DNA of 64,000 nt from JAVBMP01 sp031552195 (GCA_031552195.1 JAVBMT010000023.1:1-64000); one strand, 5' to 3'; shown: positions 17,585 through 27,228, counted from the first letter of the stretch. Made by a program: numbers and translations. The notes: a model not told the origin generated them from the sequence alone.

Positions 17585-20005
17585 TCACTTTTTCTTTTTT
17601 GCCTTTCCGCCCGTTTGAGCGGCATTTCCGGCCACGGGGGCGCCCTTTTTTCCGGAAGGCGCTTTCCGGGTTCCGGCTTTGCCCTTTGCCGCGGCTTTGC
17701 TCCGTTCCAGAGCCGGGAAATATTTGAATTTCAATTCGCCGGTTCCGCCCGCCCGCGCCTCAACGGTTCCGCCGTTGCGCAATTCGCCGAAAAGCAATTC
17801 AGCGGCCAGCGGATCTTCCAGCTTTTCACGCATCACCCTGGCAAGGGGCCTGGCCCCCAACGCCGAATCATAGCCTTCTTTCGCCAGCAGCGCTCTGGCG
17901 CTTTCGTCAAGGCGCAGGTTCACATGGCGTTCAGCCAGCCCGGTGGAAAGCTCGGCGGCGAATTTATCCACAATGCTCCCCATAACTTCCGGCCTCAAAG
18001 AGGCGAAGGGAACAAGGGCGTCAAGGCGGTTGCGGAATTCAGGCGTAAAAGCTTTTTCAACGGCTTTCAGGCCTTTTCCGGCCATGCCGGTATCCGCCTT
18101 TCCGCCGGAACGCAAAGAAAAACCTATGTCGCGTCCGGACATTTCAAAAGCCCCGGCGTTTGAGGTCATAATAATAATGATATTGCTGAAATCGGCCTTG
18201 CGCCCGGTGTTGTCGGTCAGGGTGGCGTAATCCATAACCTGAAGCATAACGCCAAGAACGTCCGGATGGGCCTTTTCCATTTCATCCAGCAGCAGCACCG
18301 CGTGAGGATTTTTGCGCACGGCTTCCGTCAGCTGTCCGCCCTGTTCAAAACCGACATAGCCGGGGGGAGATCCGATAAGCCGCGCCACCGCATGCTTTTC
18401 CATATATTCGCTCATGTCATAGCGCAAAAAAGGCACGTCCAGTTGCTGCGACAGCTGCCTGGCAAGTTCCGTCTTGCCCACTCCGGTGGGGCCGTAAAAC
18501 AGAAACGCCCCCAACGGCCTCTTTTCCCGCCGAAAACCGGCCCTGGCGCGCAAAACGGCGCGGCTGAGCAGGTTTACGGCTTTGTCTTGCCCGAAAACCG
18601 CTTTCTTCAGGTCTTCTTCCAGAGTCCTGAGTTTGTCCTGGTCGGACGAGCTCACGCGCACGGAGGGAATGCGCGCCATGCGCGCCACAATCTTTTCAAT
18701 GTCAGACGCGCCTATAAGCAGCCTTGCGCCCGGTTTTCCATCTTCCGGTTCGCCTTTACGCCCACGCTGCAAGCGTGCGTAGGCTCCGGCTTCGTCCAGC
18801 ACGTCTATGGCCTTATCCGGCAGCAGCCTGTCAGGCAGGTGCCGGGACGACAAAGCCACGGCCGCGTTTAAAGCCGCCGCCGTATAGCGCACGTTGTGGT
18901 GCTCCTCATAGCGTTCCTTCAAGCCTTTGAGAATGGCCAGGCACTCTTCCCGGCTGGGTTCTTCAAGGTCTATTTTCTGAAAGCGGCGCGAAAGAGCCCG
19001 GTCTTTGTCAAAGTTATTTTTGAACTCTTCATAGGTTGTGGAACCGATGCAGCGCACCCGGCCCGAGGCCAGAACGGGTTTAAGGATGTTGGAGGCGTCC
19101 ATTGAGCCGCCGCTGGTGCTGCCCGCGCCGACAATCGTGTGAATTTCGTCTATAAATAAAATAGCGCCGGGAATTTGCTCCAGCTCTCTTATAACGCTTT
19201 TCAAACGCCCTTCAAAATCTCCGCGGTATTTGCTTCCGGCCAGAAGAGCGCCCAGGTCGAGGGCGAAAATCCTGGCATCGTAAAACTGCGGCGGAACGTT
19301 CTTTTGCGCTATGCGCAAGGCCAGACCTTCGACTATGGCCGTTTTGCCCACACCGGGGTCACCGACGAAAATCGGGTTGTTCTTGCGCCGCCGGGCCAAA
19401 ATCTGCAATGCCCTTTCAAGTTCGCCCGCACGTCCGATTAAGGGGTCTATACGTCCGGACCTGGCAAGTTCAACAAGATCGGCGGCATATTTCTTCAAAG
19501 CCCCGCCTTTCGCCTCGCCGTCATCTTCGCCCTCCCCCTCCTGATTCCCCGGAGGATTGGAAATTTCAGGCATATTAACGGATATATATTCCAGCACGTC
19601 AAGACGGCTTACGCCCTCCTGCCCAAGGTAATAGGCGGCGTAAGAGTCCTGCTCGTCAAGCAGGGCGGCCAGGAAATCGCCCATTTCAATTACATGCCGC
19701 CCGGAAACCTCAACATGGGCGAGCGCGCGTCCCATAACGCGGCGCACGGCGAGAGTCTCAACAACGTCGAAATTATCTTTAACGGTTTCGGCGGGAATTA
19801 TTTCCAGTTCGTTCTTCAAAAAATTTTCAAGCCGGTTGTGCAACGTTACGGAGTTTCCGCCGCAACCTTCGATAATTTCAACGCAACCCGGCACATCAAG
19901 CGCGGAATACAAAAGATGCTCCAACGTGAGATATTCGTGGCGGCGTTCACGCACCTGATTCACCGCGTAGGTGACGGCTTTTTCAAGGTCTTGGCTTATT
20001 TCCAT
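17585..20005 (-). CDS. clpA: ATP-dependent Clp protease ATP-binding subunit ClpA
   Basis: ClpA is the AAA+ unfoldase that feeds ClpP. The 806 residues have the N-terminal ClpS-binding Clp_N repeats (1-145). AAA domain 1 has 'FVGDPGVGKTAIVE' and domain 2 has 'FYGPTGVGKTELARQL' with 'LLDEMEKAHPDV', followed by the D2-small domain. After about residue 765 there is an unusual Lys/Ala/Gly-rich tail ending in four lysines. The gene follows clpS by 31 bases, with a good AAAGG site before its ATG. ClpP is not in the window. Confidence 0.96.
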   Translation of the reverse strand: MEISQDLEKAVTYAVNQVRERRHEYLTLEHLLYSALDVPGCVEIIEGCGGNSVTLHNRLENFLKNELEIIPAETVKDNFDVVETLAVRRVMGRALAHVEVSGRHVIEMGDFLAALLDEQDSYAAYYLGQEGVSRLDVLEYISVNMPEISNPPGNQEGEGEDDGEAKGGALKKYAADLVELARSGRIDPLIGRAGELERALQILARRRKNNPIFVGDPGVGKTAIVEGLALRIAQKNVPPQFYDARIFALDLGALLAGSKYRGDFEGRLKSVIRELEQIPGAILFIDEIHTIVGAGSTSGGSMDASNILKPVLASGRVRCIGSTTYEEFKNNFDKDRALSRRFQKIDLEEPSREECLAILKGLKERYEEHHNVRYTAAALNAAVALSSRHLPDRLLPDKAIDVLDEAGAYARLQRGRKGEPEDGKPGARLLIGASDIEKIVARMARIPSVRVSSSDQDKLRTLEEDLKKAVFGQDKAVNLLSRAVLRARAGFRREKRPLGAFLFYGPTGVGKTELARQLSQQLDVPFLRYDMSEYMEKHAVARLIGSPPGYVGFEQGGQLTEAVRKNPHAVLLLDEMEKAHPDVLGVMLQVMDYATLTDNTGRKADFSNIIIIMTSNAGAFEMSGRDIGFSLRSGGKADTGMAGKGLKAVEKAFTPEFRNRLDALVPFASLRPEVMGSIVDKFAAELSTGLAERHVNLRLDESARALLAKEGYDSALGARPLARVMREKLEDPLAAELLFGELRNGGTVEARAGGTGELKFKYFPALERSKAAAKGKAGTRKAPSGKKGAPVAGNAAQTGGKAKKKK

Positions 20006-20036
20006 AACTATTACCTTTTAAACGGCTCCACCATCT

Positions 20037-20357
20037 TCATGCGTCTTCAAGGCTGCAACGCAAAGGAAAACCTTCCCGTTTGGCCCGGCTGTGCACAATG
20101 CCTATTTTCGTCTCCGCAATTTCCTGCGTATAAACGCCGCACTCGCCCCGCCCTTTCTCATGAACGTCCAGCATAATGCGCGTGGCGTCCTGCAAGGTTT
20201 TACGAAACACGTCCATCAGGATCGCCACCACAAAATCCATGGTCGTGTAGTGGTCGTTGTGCAAAATAACCTTGACGCGGCGCGGTTCGCGCGTTTCAAT
20301 TCGTTCAAGAAGCTCCGGCGCACCCTGCTGTTCCGTGTTGTTCGCCATGTTCGTCAC
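20037..20357 (-). CDS. clpS: ClpS adaptor protein
   Basis: ClpS recognises N-terminal Leu, Phe, Trp or Tyr and delivers those proteins to ClpA. The 106 residues contain the diagnostic 'VILHNDHYTTMDFVV' and the Met-rich specificity helix, with 'GRGECGVYTQEIAETKI' following. The start shown is a GTG that overlaps the radA stop (GTGA); an ATG three codons later at 20348 is the alternative. The gene lies directly before clpA. Confidence 0.95.
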   Translation of the reverse strand: MTNMANNTEQQGAPELLERIETREPRRVKVILHNDHYTTMDFVVAILMDVFRKTLQDATRIMLDVHEKGRGECGVYTQEIAETKIGIVHSRAKREGFPLRCSLEDA

Positions 20358-21730
20358 GCTGGTTTATTCCGGTTTTTGCTGAATAAAACATCAGTCAACT
20401 CATTCAGGTTGCGTATTCCGCCCTTGTCGCCGTCGTGCTTCGGATGAAGCACGGGGTTGTAGCCAAGCCGCCTGGCCTGATCAAGCCTTATGGAATGGGA
20501 AGATACCGGACGTATTTGCCCGTTGAGATCAACTTCCCCCCAAAGCACGGCCCGTTCCGGCAGCGGAATATCATAAAAAGACGATAATATCGCCGCCGCA
20601 AGGGCCAGGTCAAGTCCGGGGTCCTGAGGGCGGACGCCGCCGCCCAGCTTTATGTATATGTCCAGCTGGGCGAAACTCAGGCGCAGGCGTTTCTCCAGCA
20701 CCGCAAGAATAAGATGCAGGCGGTTTACGTCAAGCCCCAGCGAAGCCCGGCGCGGAATGCCGAGGTAGCTTTTTCCGGCCAGCGCCTGCACTTCGACCGC
20801 CAGCGGCCGTTGCCCGTCAACCGTCATAACCACCGCCGCTCCAGACAAAGACGCGTCTCTGGCCCCCAGAAAATATGTCGAGGGGTCTTCGACCAGCTCC
20901 AGTCCGCTTTCAGCCATCTGGAACACCAAAAGTTCCTGGTTCGGTCCGAAACGGTTTTTCAATACCCGCAACAGGCGGAAAAGATGCTGGCGGTCGCCTT
21001 CAAGCGAAATTACCGTATCCACCATGTGCTCAAGGAGTTTCGGCCCGGCCAATGTTCCGTCTTTGGTTACATGCCCGACCAGCAGCAGCGTGACGTCGCG
21101 CTGTTTGCAGCGCTCCACCAGTTCTGTGGCGACTGCGCGCACCTGGGCGGCGTTGCCGGCCAGGCCTTCCGCGTTCGGAGAATTCAAAGTCTGCACTGAG
21201 TCGGCTATTAATAAGGCCGGAGGCTCAGGTCCTTCAAGGTCGGCGAAAATATCCTCCACCCGGGTGCTGGACATGGCCAGAAGATTTTCGTGCAACACCC
21301 CCAGGCGTTCCGCCCGGCTTCTGATCTGCGACAGGGTCTCTTCGCCGGAAAGGTAAACCGCGCGCCGGCCGGAAGCGGCAACAGCCCCGGCCACCTGCAA
21401 AAGCAATGTGGATTTGCCTATTCCCGGTTCACCGCCGATTAAAATAGCCGCGCCCGGGTTGAGGCCTTTGCCCAAAACCCGGTCAAGGGCGGGAAAACCG
21501 CTGCTTATAGAGCCGACGGAAATACCGGCTGGTTCCTTTAAGGCGAGAAGGGATGAAGCCCCGGCGGAGGAAACGGCGGAAGAACGCGAGTTTGAACGAT
21601 TGCGGGCCTGGGCGTTGATTACGCTTGCGGCAAGGGTATTCCAGTCGCCGCAATGCGGACACTGCCCTTTCCATTGCGAAGACTGGCCGTTGCAATTTGA
21701 ACAGATGTAAATTTCACGCAATTTCGCCAT
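20354..21730 (-). CDS. radA: DNA repair protein RadA/Sms
   Basis: RadA is a RecA-like ATPase that promotes branch migration in recombinational repair. The 458 residues begin with a C4 zinc finger ('CSNCNGQSSQWKGQCPHC'), then Walker A 'GGEPGIGKSTLLLQ'. The RadA-specific 'KNRFGPNQE' motif and a Lon-protease-like C-terminal domain lacking the proteolytic site follow. The length is normal. It overlaps clpS by four bases and is 38 bases downstream of the DUF3426 gene. Confidence 0.96.
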   Translation of the reverse strand: MAKLREIYICSNCNGQSSQWKGQCPHCGDWNTLAASVINAQARNRSNSRSSAVSSAGASSLLALKEPAGISVGSISSGFPALDRVLGKGLNPGAAILIGGEPGIGKSTLLLQVAGAVAASGRRAVYLSGEETLSQIRSRAERLGVLHENLLAMSSTRVEDIFADLEGPEPPALLIADSVQTLNSPNAEGLAGNAAQVRAVATELVERCKQRDVTLLLVGHVTKDGTLAGPKLLEHMVDTVISLEGDRQHLFRLLRVLKNRFGPNQELLVFQMAESGLELVEDPSTYFLGARDASLSGAAVVMTVDGQRPLAVEVQALAGKSYLGIPRRASLGLDVNRLHLILAVLEKRLRLSFAQLDIYIKLGGGVRPQDPGLDLALAAAILSSFYDIPLPERAVLWGEVDLNGQIRPVSSHSIRLDQARRLGYNPVLHPKHDGDKGGIRNLNELTDVLFSKNRNKPA

Positions 21731-21768
21731 AAGATGTCCGCGAAGGGGTTGCCCCCGGCCGCCTCCGG

Positions 21769-22533
21769 CTACATTTCAGGCAAGGGATCGCCGACATTGA
21801 TGGCCGACACCGGCGCTATGGAAAATGATTCCAGCCCGGCGGGCTTAGGCACGGCTATCATGAACGGCACGCTCTTGCCCGGAGCTATGTTTGTGTTGTT
21901 AACCATTACGTCAAGATGGTTGGCCAGATTCGCCTGCAGATCTTCCGCGCTGTATGACTGAAGTTGCAGCAAAGAAAGCGTTGTTCCGCAATATTGCCGC
22001 TTGGTCATAATCGTTTTGTCTTGCGCGTCGTAAAGAACCAACTCAAGCATAATAAAAGATTTCGCCATCGGAAAATTATTCGTAACGCTGCCCGTAACTA
22101 CGAAAACTTCACCAAGTTTTTCATTTTTTACGGTATATTCTTCCATTCTGACGGCAAGAGATTTATAGGTTTCGGCTACCTTTTCATCTTCAATCGCCTT
22201 GGTCTGAGCTTTTTGCGGGGCGTCTCCGGCGTTCAGCATGAGGTATATTCCGGCCCCGGCCACCAGCAGTCCGGCCAGCGCTATGCCTGCAATCGCCATA
22301 TTGCGGCGGGATAATTTTTTCAGGGGTGAACGTTTTTCCGGTAATGGGTCCGCAGGGGCGGAAGCGCGTTCAGGCTGGGCCTGTTCAGCCGCTTTCGCGG
22401 AAACGGCCAGTTCTTCGGCATCGGGCAAGGGGAAAATATGCAGGCAATTTGAGCAGCGTGACTTGCGCCCAGGCCTGTAAGCTTCTTCCGGCACATTAAA
22501 CTTAGTGCCGCAATTCGGGCAAGCTATTATCAT
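21769..22533 (-). CDS. zinc-ribbon membrane protein, DUF3426-type
   Basis: A 254-residue protein that starts with an MJ0042-type zinc ribbon: 'ACPNCGTKFNVPEEAY' then 'CSNCLHIFPLP'. A single membrane helix lies near residues 95-120 ('MAIAGIALAGLLVAGAGIY'). The remaining 130 residues are extracytoplasmic and match the DUF3426 pattern ('VVTGSVTNNFPMAKSF'), a beta-sandwich of unknown role. The ATG at 22533 has AAGG before it. Confidence 0.82.
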   Translation of the reverse strand: MIIACPNCGTKFNVPEEAYRPGRKSRCSNCLHIFPLPDAEELAVSAKAAEQAQPERASAPADPLPEKRSPLKKLSRRNMAIAGIALAGLLVAGAGIYLMLNAGDAPQKAQTKAIEDEKVAETYKSLAVRMEEYTVKNEKLGEVFVVTGSVTNNFPMAKSFIMLELVLYDAQDKTIMTKRQYCGTTLSLLQLQSYSAEDLQANLANHLDVMVNNTNIAPGKSVPFMIAVPKPAGLESFSIAPVSAINVGDPLPEM

Positions 22534-22581
22534 CAAGAAACCTTCCGGGATTGATCCTTATTAAAAACAGAAAACAGGTAA

Positions 22582-23127
22582 TTAAGCATGGTCTTGCCTG
22601 AGCACATAAATGGCCGGAAGTTCACGGCCTTTTTCCGCGTAATCAAGCCCATACCCGACAATAAAGCCATCCGGCACGTGAAATCCTGCATAATCAACGT
22701 CAACCTGAGCTTCGCGGCGTTCATGCTTGTCGACCATCGAGGCAATCCTGACGCTTTTCGCGCCTCTGGCCTCCATATGCTCGATAAGGAAACGCAAGGT
22801 GTGGCCGGTATCGACCACGTCTTCAACCAGCAGAACGTCTTTTCCGTCAACGGAAATTTCTATGTCTTTCACCAGGTTCACCGTCCGCAATGATTCCGTT
22901 CCGGAGCCATAGCTTGAAACCCTTACGAAATCCAGTTCCGGCCCCAGATCAAGTTTTTTCACCAGGTCGGAAAAAAACATGAAACCGCCTTTAAGCACGC
23001 ACACGACAACCAGTTTTTTCCCGGCATAGTCGCGGTTAATCTCGCCGGCCAGCCTGGAAACCTGCCTGGCGATATCTTCCTGCGTAAAAAGCGTCTGCAG
23101 CCTGCCCGCCCAATGGTTCGGTTTCAT
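22582..23127 (-). CDS. hpt: hypoxanthine phosphoribosyltransferase
   Basis: Hpt salvages hypoxanthine or guanine to IMP or GMP with PRPP. The 181 residues carry the PRPP-binding motif 'VLLVEDVVDTGHTL' and the flexible loop region 'RVSSYGSGTES'. 'VDYAGFHVPDGFIVGYGLDY' is the purine-binding C-terminal signature. Its ATG overlaps the stop of the acetyltransferase gene (ATGA), so the two are translationally coupled. Confidence 0.95.
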   Translation of the reverse strand: MKPNHWAGRLQTLFTQEDIARQVSRLAGEINRDYAGKKLVVVCVLKGGFMFFSDLVKKLDLGPELDFVRVSSYGSGTESLRTVNLVKDIEISVDGKDVLLVEDVVDTGHTLRFLIEHMEARGAKSVRIASMVDKHERREAQVDVDYAGFHVPDGFIVGYGLDYAEKGRELPAIYVLRQDHA

Positions 23128-23594
23128 AGGATAAGCCTGTCCATGGCGGTTTCATCGCAATCGGGAAATTTCGGGCAGTTGATGCAGGCCGACCATATTT
23201 TTTGCGGCAAAGTATCTTTGTTTATTATCGAAAACCGCATCTTTTCAAAAAAATCGACCTGATACGTCAAAGTAAATACGCGCCCTATTCCCAAAGCCCT
23301 GGCTTCATCCAGGCAGGCGTCCACCAAGGCGCGGCCGAAACCGCCCTTGCGTATTTCCGGGCTTACGATAAGCGAACGAATTTCCGCCACATTATCCCAA
23401 ACAATGGAAAGCGCGCAACACCCCAGAACCTTGTCGTTTTCCGGCCTGGAAAGCACATAAAATTCACGCAGATGGCTATAAAGTTCGCTTAGAGGGCGGG
23501 GCAGAAGCAGCCCTTCTCCGGCCGCGGCCAGCAGCAGGGCGTGAATGCCTTTCACGTCCGCCATGGCGGCCCGGCGCATTATGATATCGTTCAT
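23124..23594 (-). CDS. GNAT N-acetyltransferase, short ArgA-like
   Basis: A 156-residue single-domain acetyltransferase. It has the N-terminal 'IMRRAAMADVKGIHALL', the acetyl-CoA loop 'EIRKGGFGRALVDACL', and a C-terminal 'IWSACINCPKFPDCDETAM'. That cysteine-containing tail and the overall layout are those of short N-acetylglutamate synthases of anaerobes, so it may start arginine synthesis; this is inference. It overlaps hpt and follows the TlpA gene by 18 bases. Confidence 0.75.
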   Translation of the reverse strand: MNDIIMRRAAMADVKGIHALLLAAAGEGLLLPRPLSELYSHLREFYVLSRPENDKVLGCCALSIVWDNVAEIRSLIVSPEIRKGGFGRALVDACLDEARALGIGRVFTLTYQVDFFEKMRFSIINKDTLPQKIWSACINCPKFPDCDETAMDRLIL

Positions 23595-23612
23595 ATTAGG
23601 GTGCGGTCCACT

Positions 23613-24098
23613 CTATTTTTTCTTGAGAAAGGCGTCTATTGTTTCAACAAGTTCTTTTTTTTCCGCCAGCCCGGTATAGTTGATAACCAGCTCTCCGCTT
23701 TTGTCAAAGACCAGCAACTGGGGAATGTAGCTTACTCCGAAAGCCGGCACGAAATCGCCTGAAGCCAGAAAAACAGGGTAGTTTATGGAATGTTTGTCAA
23801 TGAATTTGCGCAGGGCGTCCATTTTTTCATCCATGGAAACGCCGATCAGCAACATTTTATCCTGGGGATATTTTTTACGTATTTCAATCAGGTCTGGCAC
23901 CTCTTTCTGGCATGGCGGGCACCATGAGGCGAACACGTTGACAACAACAACCTTGTCTTTGCCTTCGGCGGCAACGTAATCCAGCAGTTTCTGGGAATCC
24001 ATGGGTGAAATATTATCAGCCACGGACGCCCCGAACGCAAGAATTCCCGTGGAAATGCAAAGCGAAAATACCGCAACGCCAGCTAATAGCCTCAACAT
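23613..24098 (-). CDS. TlpA-family periplasmic thioredoxin
   Basis: A 161-residue exported thiol-disulfide protein. The N terminus is a signal peptide or anchor ('LLAGVAVFSLCISTGILAF'). The thioredoxin domain has the active site 'FASWCPPCQKEVPDL' and the cis-Pro loop 'VSYIPQLLVFD'. It could serve cytochrome c maturation or reduction of periplasmic disulfides. The ATG at 24098 follows GGGAA; a GTG 18 bases upstream is the alternative. Confidence 0.88.
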   Translation of the reverse strand: MLRLLAGVAVFSLCISTGILAFGASVADNISPMDSQKLLDYVAAEGKDKVVVVNVFASWCPPCQKEVPDLIEIRKKYPQDKMLLIGVSMDEKMDALRKFIDKHSINYPVFLASGDFVPAFGVSYIPQLLVFDKSGELVINYTGLAEKKELVETIDAFLKKK

Positions 24099-24151
24099 AT
24101 TTTTCCCGCAACGCACTGTGAACTCCGTACACGCGTTTCAGCAACGCGGTT

Positions 24152-26596
24152 TTAAATTAAAGATTTGGCAACCCGCACCGCGTCAACCGCGTCAACCGCA
24201 TAGCCGTCAGCGCCTATGGCCCTGGCGTATTTGTTGGTAACCACGGCTCCGCCGACGATAACGCGGGTGGGCAGAGCGTGCGCCTTCACAAGTTTGACGG
24301 TTTCTTCCATGCGCACCATGGTGGTCGTCATCAGGGCGGAAAGCCCGATCAATTCGGCCTTATGTTCCCGGGCCGCTTCAACTATCGCTTCAGCGGGAAC
24401 ATCTTTCCCCAGGTCAACCACCTTGAAGCCATGATTGCCTAACATGAGGCTCACGATATTCTTGCCGATGTCGTGAATGTCGCCTTCCACCGTGGCCATA
24501 ACAATGGTGGCCTGCTCGGAAGCCAACCCTTCCTTGTCCAGCAGGGGTTTCAGCCTGGCGAAAGCTTCCTGCACGGTTTCAGCGGAACGCAAGAGCTGGG
24601 GCAGGAAATATTCTTTTTTCTCGTATTTGGCCCCAACCTCGTTTATGGCCGGTATCAGGCGTTCATTAACCAGGGCGAAAGGCTCTTCGCCCCTGCCCAG
24701 GGCTTCTTCCACCAGTTTCAGGGCTTCTTCCCTGCGGCCGAGAATGACAGCCCGCTCAAGGGTCATAACATCGCCCTGGCGCTCCGCTTCTTTTCCAAGG
24801 GCGGCGTTCTCCTGGCTTTGCGGCTGCCCTGCGCTCCAGCCGGCGAAATTACCGATAAAATCTTCCGCGTTCGCATCCTTTCCCGTCAGCAGGTTCGCGG
24901 CGGCCACAGCCTCGCGCAACCGGGCGTTTCCTGGGTTGGCTATGCAGGCTGAAAGCCCGGCCCCGGCAGCCATAACCAGAAAAGCGGCGTTAATCAGCTC
25001 ACGCGCGGGAAGTCCGAAAGAAATGTTCGACAAACCGGCGACTACCGGCAATTGAAGCTTTTCCCGGCAATAGCGTATGAACTTCAGACACTCGTTCGCC
25101 GCTTCCGGGCTTGAGGATGCGGCCAGAACCAGGCAGTCCACCACGGCCAGGCGGCGCGGAACTTTCAGGCTGTCCATCTGGGCAAGCAAATCTTCCAAAA
25201 TGGCTATGCGTTCCTCGGCCTTTACCGGCAAGGTCTTGCCGCGTAAAGGCAGCAGGATGAAAGGCGCGCCGAAATCGCGGCAAAGCGGCCCCAGGCGCTC
25301 CATGCGTCCCGGCTCTCCGCTTATGGAGTTGACAAGCGGGCTGGCCGGGTAACGTTCCAGCGCCGCCGCAACCGCCTCGGGGTTTGGAGAATCTATGCTT
25401 AAAGGCAGGTCGTGCCGTTCGGCCAGACGGCTTATAAGTTCCGGCAGCAGCACGGTTTCATCGACCATAGGCGCGCCGGTGTTCACGTCCAGCAAAGCCG
25501 CGCCGCAGTCTTTCTGCTCATCGGCGAAACGCAGGGCCTGATTGAATTCACCGGTCTGAAACTCCTGGGTAAGCAATTTTTTACCGGTCGGATTGATACG
25601 TTCGCCGATAATGCGTAAAGGGTTGTTCCCGCCGATGCGCGCAAGCCCGCTGCGTGTGGTCAGGGTTACGACGCCGGTTTCCGGCCCGGCCGGAAACCGC
25701 ACGGAAAATTTGCCTAGTTTGCCAACCGCTTTTTTCAGGGCCGCGATATGGTCAGGCGTTGTGCCGCAGCACCCGCCCAAAAGGCGCGCGCCAGCAAGGG
25801 CGAATTGCGCGGTAAGTTCGGCGAAAGGCTCAGGAGCCAGGCGAAACACGGTATCGCCGTCAATCAGCTCGGGCAGCCCGGCGTTCGGCTCAATGAGAAC
25901 GGGAACGGGCGAAGCGGCCAGCAAACGATCCGCGGCGTCTTTTATCTGTTCCGGCCCCGCGCTGCAGTTAGTTCCTATTACGTCCACACCCATGTTGGCG
26001 AAGGTGGCCGCGCAAATTTCCGGTGAAGATCCGGTAAGGGTCAGCCCGGCCTCAAAGGTGCTGGAAACCGCTACCGGCAAAGAACATTCACGCCTGGCCG
26101 CAAACACGGCGGCCCTGGTTTCCGCGATATCAAACTGGGTTTCGATTATGACAAGGTCGACGCCGCCGGATATCAGGCCGCGAATTTGCTCACGGAAGCC
26201 GTCAACCAGCTCCGTAAAGGACAGCTCCCCCATGGGCCGGAGAAATTTCCCGCTGGGACCGACGCTTCCGGCCACAAACACCGGCCTGCCGGCTTCGCGC
26301 GCGTGAGCGTCTGCGGCGGAACGGGCCGCCTGGGCCATTTTGCGGTTGAAATTCTCAACGTTTATATCCGAAGGCAGCTTGAAACGTGTTCCGCCAAAAG
26401 TGTTGGTGGTAAGCACATCCGCCCCGGCCTTCGCGTAATCAAGATGTATTCCGCGCAGCACGTCAGGATTGCCCAGGCAGAAGACCTCGGGGCTGAGCCC
26501 GGCTGGAAGCCCCCTGGCCTGAAGCATGGTTCCCATGCCCCCGTCAAAAAAAACAATGCCGCTTCCGGCTAAAAATTTGCGAAAATCGTCTGGCAC
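24152..26596 (-). CDS. metH: cobalamin-dependent methionine synthase, no reactivation domain
   Basis: MetH transfers a methyl group from methyltetrahydrofolate to homocysteine through cobalamin. Domain order in 814 residues: homocysteine domain (1-300) with zinc cysteines C211 ('GTNCSAGPEQI') and 'LLGGCCGTTPDHI'; a pterin-binding domain (about 325-590); the cobalamin cap; and the Rossmann B12 domain with 'EGDIHDIGKNIVSLML' carrying the axial His. The C-terminal SAM-binding activation domain of the E. coli type is absent, so reactivation must come from another protein. The start is GTG at 26596 after GGAG. It consumes the cofactor made by the cob/cbi genes in this window. Confidence 0.96.
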   Translation of the reverse strand: MPDDFRKFLAGSGIVFFDGGMGTMLQARGLPAGLSPEVFCLGNPDVLRGIHLDYAKAGADVLTTNTFGGTRFKLPSDINVENFNRKMAQAARSAADAHAREAGRPVFVAGSVGPSGKFLRPMGELSFTELVDGFREQIRGLISGGVDLVIIETQFDIAETRAAVFAARRECSLPVAVSSTFEAGLTLTGSSPEICAATFANMGVDVIGTNCSAGPEQIKDAADRLLAASPVPVLIEPNAGLPELIDGDTVFRLAPEPFAELTAQFALAGARLLGGCCGTTPDHIAALKKAVGKLGKFSVRFPAGPETGVVTLTTRSGLARIGGNNPLRIIGERINPTGKKLLTQEFQTGEFNQALRFADEQKDCGAALLDVNTGAPMVDETVLLPELISRLAERHDLPLSIDSPNPEAVAAALERYPASPLVNSISGEPGRMERLGPLCRDFGAPFILLPLRGKTLPVKAEERIAILEDLLAQMDSLKVPRRLAVVDCLVLAASSSPEAANECLKFIRYCREKLQLPVVAGLSNISFGLPARELINAAFLVMAAGAGLSACIANPGNARLREAVAAANLLTGKDANAEDFIGNFAGWSAGQPQSQENAALGKEAERQGDVMTLERAVILGRREEALKLVEEALGRGEEPFALVNERLIPAINEVGAKYEKKEYFLPQLLRSAETVQEAFARLKPLLDKEGLASEQATIVMATVEGDIHDIGKNIVSLMLGNHGFKVVDLGKDVPAEAIVEAAREHKAELIGLSALMTTTMVRMEETVKLVKAHALPTRVIVGGAVVTNKYARAIGADGYAVDAVDAVRVAKSLI

Positions 26597-26624
26597 GATC
26601 TGCTCCGTATTTCAAGGCCGGTTT

Positions 26625-27011
26625 TTAATGATCAAGGTAAACCCAAAACGGTATCTGGTGCAGAGCCGATGAAATTTCCCGCGTTTGCTGCATTTCCCAT
26701 TTCTTCAGCCCGGTTCCCGCTTTTTCCGCCATGGCGGCGGCCAGCCCTTTGGCGTTTATTACCGGGTGGCGGCTAAAAACCTGGGGCAGGCCGTAAGTGA
26801 GGTTGCACACAAGACATTTTCCCGGCCTTTGGCGCAGGTTGAAAACAAATTCCAAAAATTCGCCCCGGTCTTTTTCAAAGCTCAAGTCTATGTAGTAAGC
26901 GCCCTCTTCCGCTCCGCCGAAAAGCGCCTCAAAGAAAGCAGCGGTTTTTTCAGGCGGAAAAACCTGCGCGGCCCACGCCGCATCAAACAGTTCCGCAAAA
27001 TTTTCGCTCAT
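26625..27011 (-). CDS. conserved hypothetical protein upstream of metH
   Basis: A 128-residue soluble protein with no family I recognise. It has a central 'RPGKCLVCNLTYGLPQVF', with two cysteines in C-x-x-C spacing that could bind a metal or form a redox pair, and ends 'IPFWVYLDH'. The ATG at 27011 has GGAG six bases before it; a GTG directly before it is also possible. It is the first gene of the long minus-strand run and lies 28 bases upstream of metH, so a link to methionine or cobalamin is possible but unproven. Confidence 0.6.
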   Translation of the reverse strand: MSENFAELFDAAWAAQVFPPEKTAAFFEALFGGAEEGAYYIDLSFEKDRGEFLEFVFNLRQRPGKCLVCNLTYGLPQVFSRHPVINAKGLAAAMAEKAGTGLKKWEMQQTREISSALHQIPFWVYLDH

Positions 27012-27228
27012 CACGGCTCCTTGGTGAAATGCCCGGCCGAAACCGCCCGGTCTATATGATAAAGCTTGTAATAATTAGCATGGAATGTGCCGCGATACAA
27101 GGAATATTCTTTACCAGCGCCGTTTGCGGGGCTGCAAGTTTTTTCTTGCCCGTGCGGCGCGGCTGATATATTTTACGCCGCGAAACGCTCTATTACGCCC
27201 GAAACTCATTCATACAAGCCAAGGACCT

